NCBI GenBank assembly: GCA_009760855.2
Contig: WPIO01000012.1
Span: 6,571,501 to 6,631,500 of the forward strand
Direction: 5' to 3'
Source of the DNA: Cristatella mucedo
Lineage: Eukaryota > Bryozoa > Phylactolaemata > Cristatellidae
Length of the DNA stretch: 60,000 nucleotides
Below the pieces are notes generated by a model that was given only the letters and a program-made list of their open reading frames with translations, made no database searches and was not told the DNA's origin. Position numbers and translations under genes: made by a program. Below are positions 1 through 10,567 of the stretch, piece by piece. Within the stretch, counting starts at the first letter, position 1; each line of letters begins with the position of its first letter.

Positions 1-600
1 TCTTCTCTAATAAAAGCTAAAATTAATATCTATTTTTGGATATATAATCCAGGACCAATCTTTTTTCTCATCCCACCACCATACCCATAAGGTCGTGTTC
101 TTTCACTGGTAGGTACAACAGATTTCATTACTTTCTCTACATCTTTGTACACTTTTGGATAATTTTCTTTTAAAGTCTCCTTATAATCTTCTACCTCATC
201 TTCTACTTCTATTTTAGCCTTACGAATCCTTTTAGATTTTGGTTTTAAGTCTTTCTAGCATTTCACGTTTAATTTTAAGATCCAATTCCTTTATCTTTCT
301 ATCATAATCTTATTTCTTTTTTCTTTCTTCTTCAAGTTTATTATCTACATCTCGTCGTTTATTAGCATATTATTGATCCACTTTTTCTTTCTTAGTTTGC
401 AACTCAATTGTTTTCTTGCTTGGTTCATTTCAATTTCTTTATTAGCAATGTTCATGCTAAGACCCGTTAACCCAGTTAAAATAGGTGTTACTTTACCAAC
501 CCCATCTACTACTTTATCTAAAATACCAGATCCATAATATTTTCCTTCTTTTATTCTTCCATCACCAAATCTTACATAACTAGCCGTTGGTCTATATTAT
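1..600 (-). pseudogene. Broken putative structural protein gene of element A
   Basis: In minus-strand frames there is a recognisable protein interrupted by at least two frame changes (near 245 and 420). The N-terminal part has a glycine-containing helical stretch, YGSGILDKVVDGVGK, around 495-540. A charged lysine/glutamate region follows, then a C-terminal stretch with a glycine-rich YGYGGGMRKK motif near 65-95. No enzyme motif is visible. A small glycine-containing protein next to probable capsid genes could be a minor capsid or core protein, but that rests on position only. The gene is too broken to make a protein. Confidence 0.4.
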
Positions 601-1489
601 TTTGAGATTTCAATTGTTGCAACAACATCTGTAACTGCATTAATTTTATTTCCATTTTGATCTGATAAGCTAATCTTTAAAGTACTTATTGCATCTCTGT
701 CTCCTCTAGTTGGTAAGTATAATATATTTGGAACATGTAAATCAACCTTTTCACCCGGATAAATATCATCAATATCAATAAAATATAAAGATGAGGATTG
801 TTCTAAAAATCAATTTTTTATTTCTATATAATTTATAAGAGGGTCAACTAAATCACTATCAACACTAATCCATCATATACCTCTATTATCTGGTAAAACC
901 ATTTTATTCCATGCTTTATAAATAACAGTGAAATATATTGCTTTTTCAATTCTTTCATAAGGTGTATCACCAACTAAGGCAGAATAAAAAAATTTCCTGT
1001 TGATTTGAGTTAAATCGTAATGTATCTCCAATACTATTAAGAACACTAGCATTACTCCCAAGTATAACAACAAAATCACCTCCTACTTGCATATTTATTT
1101 TATCACCATTATCAACAGTAAATTGTATTCCAGTAGGAGTACCACCATCACCACCTCTTGGATTATACAACGTAGGACTAGCAACATCATCCTTTTTTAT
1201 TATTGGTTTTTTTTATAATTGCTAAAGCTGTATTTAAAGCATACACAATTTTATTACTATCACAATATCCAGAATTAATTTCAATAGAAGTACTATTTGA
1301 ATCTCCCATACTCCATTTAAAGCAAAGTGTGTCGTTAACATTTCCAGTAACGTTTAATACGACTTTATTTGTATAAGTAAATTCTACTCTTCTCAATCAA
1401 ATTTTATTGTAACCAGAGTTTTCTCCAAGCATAATTGGTAGTACTAATGTTTTAGAATCTGAAGTTGTCCCAGTCAATCTTATAGACAT
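600..1489 (-). pseudogene. Broken putative capsid-type protein gene (structural gene 1)
   Basis: Minus-strand reading from an ATG at 1489 gives a beta-rich protein of about 300 residues spread over three frames. Visible blocks are an N-terminal segment (1187-1396), a middle block containing VGGDFVVILGSN (967-1170), a block with VGDTPYERIEKAIYF (873-990), and a C-terminal module with ISLSDQNGNKIN (about 600-690). Frame changes lie near 1190, 1000 and 870, with further stops. The length and beta-strand pattern would suit a single jelly-roll minor capsid or penton-like protein of Maverick-type viruses, but no diagnostic residue fixes this. The start lies about 8 bp after the stop of the next gene, as in a compact virus genome. 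Confidence 0.4.
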
Positions 1490-1495
1490 TTCTTA

Positions 1496-2390
1496 TATTA
1501 TAATTCAACAATTTCTACAAAAACACTAATTTGTTGCGAACTAAAATCTAATACTTTTAAATTTTGATCAGTAATAGTAATTAATATATTAGAAATAGAG
1601 TCACTACTTAAATTATGATATTCAAGTGTATTTGGTTCATATACCATTTGTTCCCGTAGATAGAAATTGTAAGCAAAACTTTGTAGTACTTGTGGTTCTT
1701 ATCAATTTATAAAACTTGTTCCACTAGCAACTAAATTACAATTTAAAAGTATCAGATTTAGATCTGAAACAAAAACTTCATTTTCAGAAATAAATTTAAC
1801 ATTAGGTGTGCAAACAACTTTATCAATAGTATAGGGATAAAGATTTGAAAAATTTGAGTCCGTTGTATATGCAGCTTTAGTAAAACCTAGTATATATGTT
1901 AGAAATAGTAGATTTACTAGCAAGGAATGTCCAACCAACTGGCCTTTTAATCTAAGAATTAGATGTAGCAGTATCAACACCTAATTCAAATTTATCAGTA
2001 GTTGAACCTGATTGTGTAATATAATTGTTAATTGTATCAATAACACCCATGTTTACATCATCTGAGATAGCAGAACAACTTTTTGGGTTGATTAATTTTT
2101 TCTGTACCGATCCACCAGCAACTCTATTAACAAAAGTATTATTAGAATTATTAACATTCCTAATAGAGTTTGTTCAAACAAACTTTTTAAAGCATATCTT
2201 AAATTTTCTAATTCTTAACATAATATGGTTATTAATATGTAATCCTATAGGATATAATAGGATATTATAATAAGATATATAGGATATTATTAATATTATT
2301 AGGATATTGTAATAGGATATACAATAGGATATATAACAGGATATCCAATAGGATATTTGTATTCCCACTAACATTAAATATATATCCTTC
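1496..2390 (-). pseudogene. Broken putative structural gene 2 with the same C-terminal module
   Basis: A minus-strand gene ends with a TAA at 1496-1498. Its C-terminal 45 residues include ILITITDQNLKVLDF (about 1545-1600), which resembles the end of the neighbouring structural gene (ISLSDQNGNKIN). Upstream blocks are at 1702-1980 and about 1980-2140, in different frames. The N-terminal part is interrupted by a run of imperfect AGGATAT-type repeats (2240-2370) that adds no sensible coding sequence. It is probably a second virion protein related to structural gene 1, by duplication or shared fold. No enzymatic motif is seen. Confidence 0.38.
2240..2370. repeat. Imperfect AGGATAT-type minisatellite in a viral gene
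   Basis: About ten degenerate copies of a (T)AGGATAT(A)-like unit lie inside the broken structural gene 2. They give ORFs on both strands (IIWLLICNPIG.. on one, ISYWISCYISYC.. on the other) that are products of the repeat, not genes. Confidence 0.7.
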
Positions 2391-2399
2391 TTTACTTGC

Positions 2400-2640
2400 T
2401 TAATTAGTTTTCTTTTAAATTTCAGAACTTTTATGGAAATCTTGTATAGCTTTTAAAACTTTACCCATTTTTTATATCATACATAAGGGTATTTATTTTT
2501 GCAACTTAAGATTTTGGTACTTTTCTAGACTTTACTAAATAATCAACAGCAGCACTAATTGAATGTACTGCTCCCTTATTTCCAGCAGCAAGCTCTCAAC
2601 CACAAATCAATCTTATTAAACATTTATTTATCACTTTCAA
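2400..2640 (-). pseudogene. Short broken gene fragment of element A
   Basis: Between structural gene 2 and the charged-protein gene, one minus-strand frame reads GNKGAVHSISAAVDYLVKSR (about 2528-2587). A shift separates it from the candidate start MFNKIDLW near 2628. The fragment would encode fewer than 80 residues. I do not recognise it. Its place between two other minus-strand virus genes makes it a likely small virus gene. Confidence 0.3.
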
Positions 2641-3640
2641 TAAATTTTGGAGTAATTTCTAATCCCTCTCCATATTCCACTTCTACTGATTTTATATAAT
2701 CAAGAATTTTTGGTTGTATTTGACTCCATTTACTTTTTCTCTCCAACTCTACAGCAATATTACGAAGAGTTTCTTCAATATTAGCTATTTTAATATTTTT
2801 ATATCTTCTCTTTATTTAGAAGATATTTTTCCTGTACTTTGTGTAGTAAGAATTCCATACGAGTCATTTTTAATTTCACTAGGTTCTTATTTAATACCAC
2901 TACTAATTGCAGGTAAACTAGTTTCAGTGCCACCACTTACTTCAGATAAACTAGTTTCAGCACTTCTAATTGCAGGTAAACTACTTTCATCTTTCAATTC
3001 TTCTATGTCTGCCTTTTTCTTCCTCTTTGGAGTACCAGTAGTTGGATTAATTTGAAACTCTTCTGCAATTGCTTTTTGAATAGTATCTAAATCACTTCTT
3101 ATTTCTGGATTAGCCGCACGAGTCTTAGATTGGATTACTCTCCTAATTGCACTTTGAGGTTTTGCAGATGTTATATCCGTAATTACCTTTTTCAAAGCAG
3201 TAGAAACATCTTGTGGTCCTTTAAGTTCTACTGCCTTTTTCTATTTCTTTATTACTCTCCATTTGAATTGCAAGTCTTGGTCTAATTTTATTAAGCTTTT
3301 CAATTACAATATTCCCTGAATTATCAGTTGATCTTCCTAATGCATGCTCATTTAATTCGTGTTCTAGTCTATCTCTTATGGCCATTTCTGATTCAATTCT
3401 TCGTACTTCTTGATTATTATTTAATATATAGTATTATATAGTAATATATATATATATATATATATATATTACTATTATTATTATATATTATATAGTATAC
3501 TATTATTATTATATAGTATATAGTATATAGTATATAATATATATATATATATATATTATAGTAATATATAGTAGCAACTCTTAACTTTTCCAAGTTTTCC
3601 ACTTTACTTTCTAAATTAAGTGCTTCCTGCACACTTCCTC
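2629..3640 (-). pseudogene. Broken gene for a charged protein of unknown function
   Basis: Minus-strand blocks include a 102-residue open segment at 2887-3195, rich in Lys/Glu/Ser with a KRKKKAD nuclear-localisation-like cluster. An upstream block around 3240-3420 contains RDRLEHELNEHALGRS, and the C-terminal segment at about 2629-2790 contains ILDYIKSVEVEYGEGLEI. Frame changes separate the blocks, and a (TA)n microsatellite (3420-3570) cuts the N-terminal part. The protein would be some 250-300 residues, largely helical and charged. It lies directly after the packaging ATPase, so a core or scaffold role is possible, but no domain was recognised. Confidence 0.4.
3420..3572. repeat. (TA)n / TATAGTA microsatellite
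   Basis: The stretch is almost pure TA with occasional TAGTA and TTATTA units, inserted in or expanded within the charged-protein gene of element A. Tyrosine/isoleucine-rich ORFs over it are artefacts. Confidence 0.85.
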
Positions 3641-3679
3641 TATAAGGCTTGTTTGGGCTTTGACATATTTTTCCATTGA

Positions 3680-4142
3680 TCGTTCCTATAACTATTATGG
3701 ATTAAAAATAGTTATCAACTGTTTTCCTTCACTATCAACAGACCAAAATCTACCTTCCGTTTCAGTTTTAGTTAAGTCTATAACGCAATATCCAAATCTG
3801 TTTCTAGTACAAGAGCTAATCCATTATTTGAATTGTCTTCTATCCATATTACCAAGATATGCCTCACGAATGTATTTAATATCAATATTGTTTTGTTTAA
3901 ATAATATATTAAAATTTATATTCTTTTTGATTTTCCTTCTTGGAATGCTAGTAAAACCTTGAGCAAGATAAAACATATTTAAACCTTTATGTCGTCCTCT
4001 AGTAAAATAATCTAATATCTTAGATTGATCTTCCGTCATTAGATCATCTAATATAACAATATTCTTACAATTCTTATATGAGTCAACATCTGGTATTGAA
4101 TCAACTCCATTAATCCAAACATAAGAATAATAATGCACTTGA
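3680..4142 (-). pseudogene. Packaging ATPase remnant (A32/FtsK-HerA type)
   Basis: The open segment 3824-4165 (minus) reads NIVILDDLMTEDQ at about 4060-4022, a Walker B strand ending in paired aspartates. Downstream come RGRHKGLNMFYLAQGF and FKQNN, the pattern of A32-like genome-packaging ATPases in Maverick-type and larger DNA viruses. Such ATPases drive DNA into capsids. The C-terminal part (3680-3830) continues in other frames, so the gene is broken. Its N-terminal side is cut by a minus-strand LINE at 4143. Whether the Walker A region is lost or lies beyond the LINE at about 5700 is unclear. Neighbouring structural genes support the call. Confidence 0.6.
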
Positions 4143-5690
4143 TTAAACGCCTTCAGAGAACTCAATCTCTCTCTCTAGGCGCTTTACATTTGCTGCAAAG
4201 GGAAATGCAATTGAATGGTGAGTAATATCATGCTTGATAAACAAACAAAATGAATAACATGGTTAGGGGTGACATGCACAGGGTCAGCATGCAAATGTGG
4301 TTGGTGGCAGCCTGCACAGTGTCAGCACGCATAAGCACATCAAGGACGAATAACAGGGATCCACTAAATGCTGTCTTAAATAGGTGTGTTTCTAAGTTCT
4401 TTTTAATTGTGGTCAGGACAAGGAATATTCTGACGCAGGTCGGGAGAGAGTTCCAGGCTTTGGGAGCATACGAACTAAATGCACGGTCTCCACAGGATTT
4501 GAGATTTGTACGAGGTATTTGTAGACTGTTGAACGCTGAAAAGTGGGTGGTAAGATGCTTAGCCTGATGGGGGAGTATATCTGAGAGATAGGCTGGAGCC
4601 AAAGAATGAAGTGACCTAAAAGTGAGCGACAAAAACTTGAAGTCAATCCGTTGCTTGACAGGTAGCCAGTGCAGGTCGGCGAGAAGTGGTGCAACGTGGC
4701 AACTGCGACGCTCACGACAGACAAGCCTAGCTGCAGAGTTTTGCACAGGCTGCAATCGCCTGATCGCACATGCTGGTAGGCCAGTAAGCAGCGAGTTGCA
4801 GAAGTCGACCGGGATGTCACGAATGCATGGACCAACGTGGACATGGTATCCTTATCTAAACAGGCCCGAATTTTAGCAATGTTATGAAGCTGAAAATAGG
4901 CAGATTTGACTGTGGAGCTGGTATGGTCGTCTAACGAGAGGTCGCTTTGGAATATGACACCTAGTTTCAAATGGAGTCATGCTGGAAGAGTCAATTTTGA
5001 GCGTCAGCCTTTCCAATTTGTGAATCACACTGGGTTTGCCCAAAACTAGTAAGTTAGTTTTATCATCATTTAGTTTTAGAAAATTTGCTGCCATCCATGT
5101 GCGGATGTCATGAATGCATGCAGCAAGTGAGTTGAGAGAATTTGAGGTGCTCGAAGGCTGGGAGGGATCAAAGCAAAGGTACAACTGAGTGTCATCCGCA
5201 TAGAAGTGAAAGCCTAGATTGTGCTTGGCAATCACATCAGCAAGAGGCAGAGTATAAACCGTGAAAAGAACTGGACCCAGCACGGAGCCCTGAGGTACTC
5301 CATATTTCAGAGGTACTTCAGATGATCTTTGTCCATTCACGTCAATACTCTGGAGTCTCCCACTAAGATAGGACCTGAACCACTGCAGAGCAGTGCCAGT
5401 GATGCCCAGGTGAGGTGAGAGGTGCTCTAGAAGAACTTTGTGATCGATGGTGTCAAAAGCTGCCGAAAGATCGAGCAAAACAAGCAGGGAACCTACCCAT
5501 GTCTGCATTCCTAAGTAGGTCGTTGTATACCCTAAGCAATGCTGACTCTGTGGAGTGATTAGCTCTAAAGCCAGACTGGAACTTACTAGCAAGGTGTGAG
5601 GTTTCGATATATGAGTTCAGCTGGTCTGCCACGACCCGTTCCAGTGTCTTTGATAGGAATGGTAGAAGGGAGACTGGGCGGTAGTTGACA
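4143..5690 (-). mobile_element. CR1/L2-group LINE, 5'-truncated, inserted in element A
   Basis: Minus-strand reverse transcriptase begins near RT motif 2 (about 5690) and shows LDLSAAFDTIDH (motif A), GVPQGSVLGPVLF (motif B), FYADDTQL (motif C, catalytic YADD) and a LLVLGKP block in one 236-codon open segment (4882-5592). A frame change near 4970 leads into the C-terminal domain (4413-4970, 4228-4755). The 3' UTR ends in GGCGCTTTA-type tail sequence and an ATT-rich end at 4143. The 5' end is truncated, as usual for target-primed reverse transcription. It splits a viral gene, so it arrived after the element. Confidence 0.9.
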
Positions 5691-5694
5691 ATCT

Positions 5695-5972
5695 CTTTTA
5701 TAAATAGTCTTACATCTACTATTCCTGTTACTCCTGATAAAAAATTCTCCTAGCGCTTTAGTAGCAGTTCCAATGACTTGTAATACCTTTGGAACTATCT
5801 TTGCTCTCTTATTTGATGCTTGTAATAATAGTTTCATAGCAATCTTAGGTGCTATCTTTATAACTGCCTTTGAACCAACTTCTGTCGCAGTTGTAGCACC
5901 TGATACTACTTCTTTAGTGGTATCTATTCCTTCTTTTATCTTCATGTATATAAGTGAATGGAAATAGTTCAT
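5695..5972 (-). CDS. Small helical, hydrophobic protein of element A (3' end cut by LINE)
   Basis: From an ATG at 5972 (minus) the frame is open for about 80 residues. Seen are a lysine-rich start (YMKIKEG), an alanine/valine-rich middle with KAVIKIAPKIAMKLLL, and a basic segment NKRAKIVPK. A frame change then occurs near 5745, and the LINE begins at 5690. It could be a membrane-active or core minor virion protein, or the N-terminus of the packaging ATPase that resumes at 4142. A GVTG stretch after the shift resembles a degenerate P-loop but lacks the lysine. The start lies next to the divergent plus-strand gene beginning near 5980, so a shared promoter is possible. Confidence 0.4.
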
Positions 5973-5979
5973 AAGATTA

Positions 5980-8540
5980 TTGGACACTTTTACAAGGAGT
6001 TATAAACTTAGGTTATCTAGTAATGAGGGTGATGAAATAAGGTTGGACTATGCCTCTAGTTCAAACTTTGGTGGTAGTGTTGCTACTAATGTTATAGGTG
6101 ATTTAGCAACTGTTTCAAATTTATCAGGGTTACTACCGAAGAGTGGTGCAAAAGCAATGTCACAGTTGAATTGTAAGAATGTTATTGGTACATCAGGTAA
6201 TTCTGATGATGGACTATATACTCTGATTTAAGACCGTATAAAGTAATAAATTATGAATTATAAAATGTATGACACAAGTGTTTCAAGGTAATGCAACAGC
6301 AAGTATGATAATGGGTGGAAAGAATATTACAAACTTAAAAGACTCTGACATTGTAACAAAGCAATATGTTGATAGAATAAACAAATGGTATTTAGATATT
6401 TAGGAGCAAGTTCTAATAGCTATCCTAGCTTATTTAAACTTGATATGCTAGGTTTAAATATCAGTAATAATGGAAATGGAAATACGTTTTCTTTGCAACA
6501 ACTTACACCTGCTGACATCCCATTTATTGAAGCCGAGCTGGTTTGGTCTAGCGGTTAAGGTGCTCCCCCCCCCCCGACCACGGTCTGGCTAAGGTCGTGG
6601 GCTCGAGCCCGGAGGCATATGTGAAGCACCTTAATAAAGATTAAGTTCTCTTGGGGCGCTATACAAATGAATTATATTTTTTATATAACAAGGAACTGGA
6701 AAGTAGTTAGCATTTTAACACCTCTTAAAACATTTCTTCCAGGATTACTAACTAACTTTGGGATGATAAGTGGAATTATGAATGCAACTAATAAAATAAT
6801 TGCATATTTCGATTTGACTAGTGATAGTATCTACAGTGCTAGTGGTAATATAGTTTTAGTAATTAATATTGATGGAACGTGTACCCATGCTATTGATAAG
6901 TTTACTGTTGCAAGTGGAATTAGTTATATAGATTTTCTCTTTACTATTGTATAGAAAAGTATAGAAAATGTTGGGTTATAGAAAAAAGGAAGTAATCCAA
7001 AGAATTATATCCGTAGAAGTGGTGACATACTTAGTGGTAATTTAAGTATGAATGGTAACTTAATAAAGAATTTGGATGATCCTATTGATACTGGAGATGC
7101 AGTAAATAGGAAGTATATAGATATAAGTTTTGTTACTAAAGTTTCAAGAGAAACTACTGCTGATGGTGATATTGATATGAATAATAATAAACTAATTGAT
7201 TTAGCAAATCCTGTAAAAAATAGTGATGCTGCAACTAAGGACTATGCAGACACTAAACTGCCAAAAACAGGTGGAACTATTAATGGAACACTAACTGTAA
7301 ATGGAAATGTAAATGTTGGTGGACCTCCTATTTCTGATAATGATCTTCAAAATAAACTCTATATGGATACTAATTTTCTTAAACTAACTGGAGGAACTAT
7401 CAATGGAAGTGTAGATATGATTGGCTATTCTATTTACATAGAAAGCGATCCTATTAATCCTAATGATGGTATAAATTTAATTACCTAAATAGAATATCTG
7501 ATGGAAATATTGCTACCTTACGCTTTAAGGCAACAGTTGATGGGTTTTTAACCACACAATTATATGAAAAAACATTTAATGGTAGATGGATTTCTACTTG
7601 AGTTGATACTACTATTTCTAGAGGATTGTTTGTTGTTGCAACATTATATGAAATTTAACCTAGAAAAAAAATATATAGTAATGCCACTTCCATCAACATT
7701 AATTCCATTACAAGATCAATTATATGGCGGATATGTAATTGATGCGAATAAAAAAGTTGTGCAGTCATCACTCTATATCAGGATCAGATTTATTTGATAC
7801 AGAAATAAATGTAGCAATATCATAAAATGCTTAGCAGACGATTATTAGAAATGAATGGAACTTTAAATCTTAGTAAAATAGAATAACAAATAATGGTTCT
7901 ACTATTGATACATTAGAAGCTGTTAGTAAAAAATTCGCTGAGAATAATTACATAAGAAAAGACTCTGATGAAATGCAAGGAGATTTATCTGCTAGGTCAA
8001 AAATATGTAAATATAACTTATCCAATGATGGAAACGATGTATCAACAAAACAGTGTCTTGATACAAAAGTTGAAACACGAATTCAACAAATAATGGATGG
8101 AAGGCTAGAAGTAGATAGATTAATTGTTAACAATTCTAGTGATAAGCATACACAAAAGAAAGAGCTTACTCAGCATTTCTAAGAAAAAAATGAACTTATA
8201 ATCATCAATAATTTATATCAAAGGGTATAATAGGTGTTAAAAATGCTACTAATTTATCTAACAACTCTTGTGATATTTCTTTAGCAAAGTTATCTGATAA
8301 CCTAAAAAACCAACGTACTCTAAGATAATGTTAAAGATAAAAGATATTAATAGAATAAATGATGATAGAACTAATATTATCGACGATGACATTGATTGTA
8401 CAGTTTATGGAAGAACAATTGAAGATGGTCATTTTTAATAAAGGATGATAATATGACAAGAATAAACTATAAAACTGTTTCATCAACAATCTCAATAACT
8501 AAATAAATCGTCTATAGAATATGATAATATAGTTACTAGC
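5980..8540 (+). pseudogene. Broken tail-fibre-like repeat protein gene
   Basis: Plus-strand open blocks at 5980-6231, 6667-6954, 7048-7488 and 7973-8182 share a recurring module. It has a D(I/L)xMxxxxI segment, then NL(K/A)(D/N)P, then DAxxKxYxD. Examples are DIDMNNNKLIDLANP (about 7170-7215), ITNLKDSDIVTKQYVD (about 6325-6375), LIKNLDDPIDTGDAV (about 7060-7105), and a degenerate copy at 7970-8060. TGGTINGTLTVNGN and TGGTINGSV segments also repeat. Such modules are known in phage and virus tail or attachment fibres, which are trimeric surface proteins. Several stops and shifts, a SINE at 6533, and a LINE at 8545 break the gene. The true N-terminal start is unclear, as no ATG lies at 5980. Confidence 0.55.
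6533..6680 (+). mobile_element. tRNA-derived SINE, copy 1
   Basis: A pol III A box (TGGTCTAGCGG, 6543-6553) and B-box-like GGGCTCGAGCCC (6599-6610) are spaced as in tRNA genes. A poly-C run lies between them. The 3' part, AAGATTAAGTTCTCTTGGGG then CGCTATACAAATGAAT, resembles the 3' end of the LINE family here. It interrupts the viral fibre-like gene. It is not a functional tRNA: there is no complete cloverleaf. Confidence 0.8.
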
Positions 8541-8544
8541 TAAT

Positions 8545-9292
8545 AATAATAATAATAATAATATTGCACTTGATAAAGCGCCCTCAGAGAACTTAATCTC
8601 TTTCTAGGCGCTTTACATTTGCTGCAAAGTGATACGCAATAGAATAGTAAGTAAAATCATGCTTGAAAAACAAACAAAATGAATAACATGGTTAGGGGTT
8701 ACATGCACTGGGTCAGCATGCAAATGTGGTTAGTGGCAGCATGAACAGTGTCAGCACGCATAAGCACATCGAGGACGAATCACAAGGACCCACTAAATGC
8801 TGTCCTAAATAGGTATGTTTTTAAGTTTCTTTTAAATGTGGTCAGGTCAGGGGATGTTCTGATGCAGGTCGGGAGGGAGTTCCAGGCTGTGGGAGCATAC
8901 GAGCTAAATGCACGGTCTCCAAAGGATTTAAGGTTTGTACGAGGTATTTCTAGACTGTTGGATTCCGAAAAGCGAGTGGTACGATGCTTTGCCTGATGGG
9001 GTAGTATCTCTGAAAGATAGGCTGGAGCCATAGAATGAAGAGACCTAAAAGTGAGCGACAAAACCTTGAAGTCAATCCGTTGCTTGACTGGTAACCAGTG
9101 CAGGTCGGCGAGAAGTGGAGTAATGTGGCAACTGCGACGCTCACGACAGACAAGCCTAGCTGCAGAGTTTTGCACCAGCTGCAATCGCCTTATCGCACAT
9201 GCTGGTAGGCCAGTAAGCAGTGAGTTGCAGAAGTCGAGACGAGATGTCACGAATGCATGGACCAACTTGGACGTGGTATCCTTATCTAAACA
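8545..9292 (-). mobile_element. LINE 3' end, 5'-truncated, inserted in element A
   Basis: An AAT-repeat tail (8545-8567) is followed on the minus strand by the family's 3' UTR and the C-terminal coding part. The 161-codon segment 8780-9265 includes CNSLLTGLPACAIRRLQ and FRSLHSMAPAYLSEILP. The 5' end stops at 9292, where element A resumes. It is of the same family as the copies at 4143 and 33520. Confidence 0.9.
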
Positions 9293-9560
9293 AGCTATTA
9301 TTGTAAACTCTATTCTCCTAACTTTCTTCCTTCTAATTTACTTAATATACCTTATTATGGTGTAGAATGTAATTACATGTTGTTAACTGATTTTATAAGA
9401 AACTTTGCAATCTTTGGGGAAACTTATAAAAAAAAACATTCTCATTTGATGTTAGTCATCCTATTCTAAATTATGCAGGTTTTAGAACACAAAGCGATTT
9501 AGATTTTATTGAGATTGGTTTAGTTAAAAGAGTAAGACTGGTAGATATCTAAATCCTCCA
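9293..9560 (+). pseudogene. 3' end of a plus-strand virus gene (probably the fibre-like gene)
   Basis: After the LINE, plus-strand frames read a short protein tail with YYGVE and later DLDFIEIGLVK, ending about 9560. The same tail is better kept in copy B (27066-27355). It meets the minus-strand small genes tail to tail. Since the fibre-like gene runs up to the LINE on the same strand, this is most simply its C-terminus. No domain is recognised. Confidence 0.4.
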
Positions 9561-9934
9561 ATCCATAGTCTCTTTAATAAACTCTTCTGGTAGATCTCAA
9601 TTCTTTCCTTCATCTATTTCTCTCTTTACTTGTTTCGTTCTATTTTCTTAGAGTAAGCTTCTGACTTATTACTATTTTTTTCTACTTTTACGTCTTTGAG
9701 AAACTCTTCAAAGATTGAACCACCTCTAGCTTTACTAAATATACTTTCAATCTCTGGTTCAGAATGATTGATTCTTAATGCCTTATACTCAATAACTAGT
9801 TTTATAGCATCTAACAAAGTTGATCGAATGTCTTCAATTCTATTCATTGGGTATGAACAAATCTTAAAGCTTAAATGTTGCTGTCCCTGAACTTTATTGA
9901 GGGAATCCTTACTCCTTGTTTCAACTGAAAGCAT
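9560..9934 (-). CDS. Conserved small protein of the element, copy A
   Basis: The frame 9626-9934 is open for 102 residues. It has a homologue in copy B (27360-27730) with shared blocks such as FKICSYPM and EYKALRINHSEPEI, and GSIFEEFLKD. It is hydrophilic and probably helical. No known domain or catalytic motif is recognised. Conservation between two diverged copies shows it was a real element gene. The start at 9934 opens with ML; the copy B start aligns there. Confidence 0.5.
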
Positions 9935-9965
9935 TTCTATATTACTATTTATTTTGTTTTAATTT

Positions 9966-10480
9966 AATAAATTATGCAATACTTGTTGAAGAAGTTGTTT
10001 GTGCTTCTAATGCTGCAGTTGCCTTTGTCTTGCACTAACTCCATCAGATAAATCAGGTAGAATTGCAAAACACTCATCTTTAAAAATTCCAGAGATATCT
10101 GGTTTAACTCCTGATACTCCAGATATAACCATTGAAAGAGTATGAAGTTGTGATGCAATCCACGTTGTTTAACCAGAGATTTCTGAAGGATCGTCTAGTA
10201 GTGCGTCAACCTTACTCTAACAGTTGTTTCAAGGTTAGCTGTCACATCAGATAATCCAGATGTTATTATTTTTTGAGCTTCAATATCACATTCATCTTGA
10301 TTAAATTTCTTTACTGAATTATCAGTCATAACTGAGATATCAAAACCAAGTGTTTGTTGATCGTATGCGGTCATCCTTGATTTAAAAAGATAATCAACGT
10401 AAGATTTCAGTAGGGTAGCACTAGTGTCAATATTTGGATCAGTAACATCAGAAGTTGTTTGAATTTTTCCATATAATTAT
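9966..10480 (-). pseudogene. Broken helical protein gene, copy A
   Basis: This corresponds to the region 27769-28252 of copy B. In copy A the frame is lost at several places, for example the only long segment (9964-10158) is in a different frame from the conserved protein. Copy B shows a protein of about 160 residues ending in an alanine-rich tail. Function unknown; it is one of the small genes downstream of the polymerase. Confidence 0.4.
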
Positions 10481-10567
10481 AAAAAATATCTAACCTCACA
10501 AAATTATCTAATTCTCAAATAAGAAACTCTTTTATTAACTATTTTCATTTATCTATGGAGTTATTTT

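Noticed and set aside
5695-5745. Walker A motif of the packaging ATPase
   Set aside because: GVTG lies in a shifted frame and the required lysine and Ser/Thr are missing. It is not firm enough to call.
6543-6612. Possible tRNA gene
   Set aside because: A and B boxes are present but a poly-C run replaces the anticodon arm, and a LINE-like tail follows. It is a SINE.
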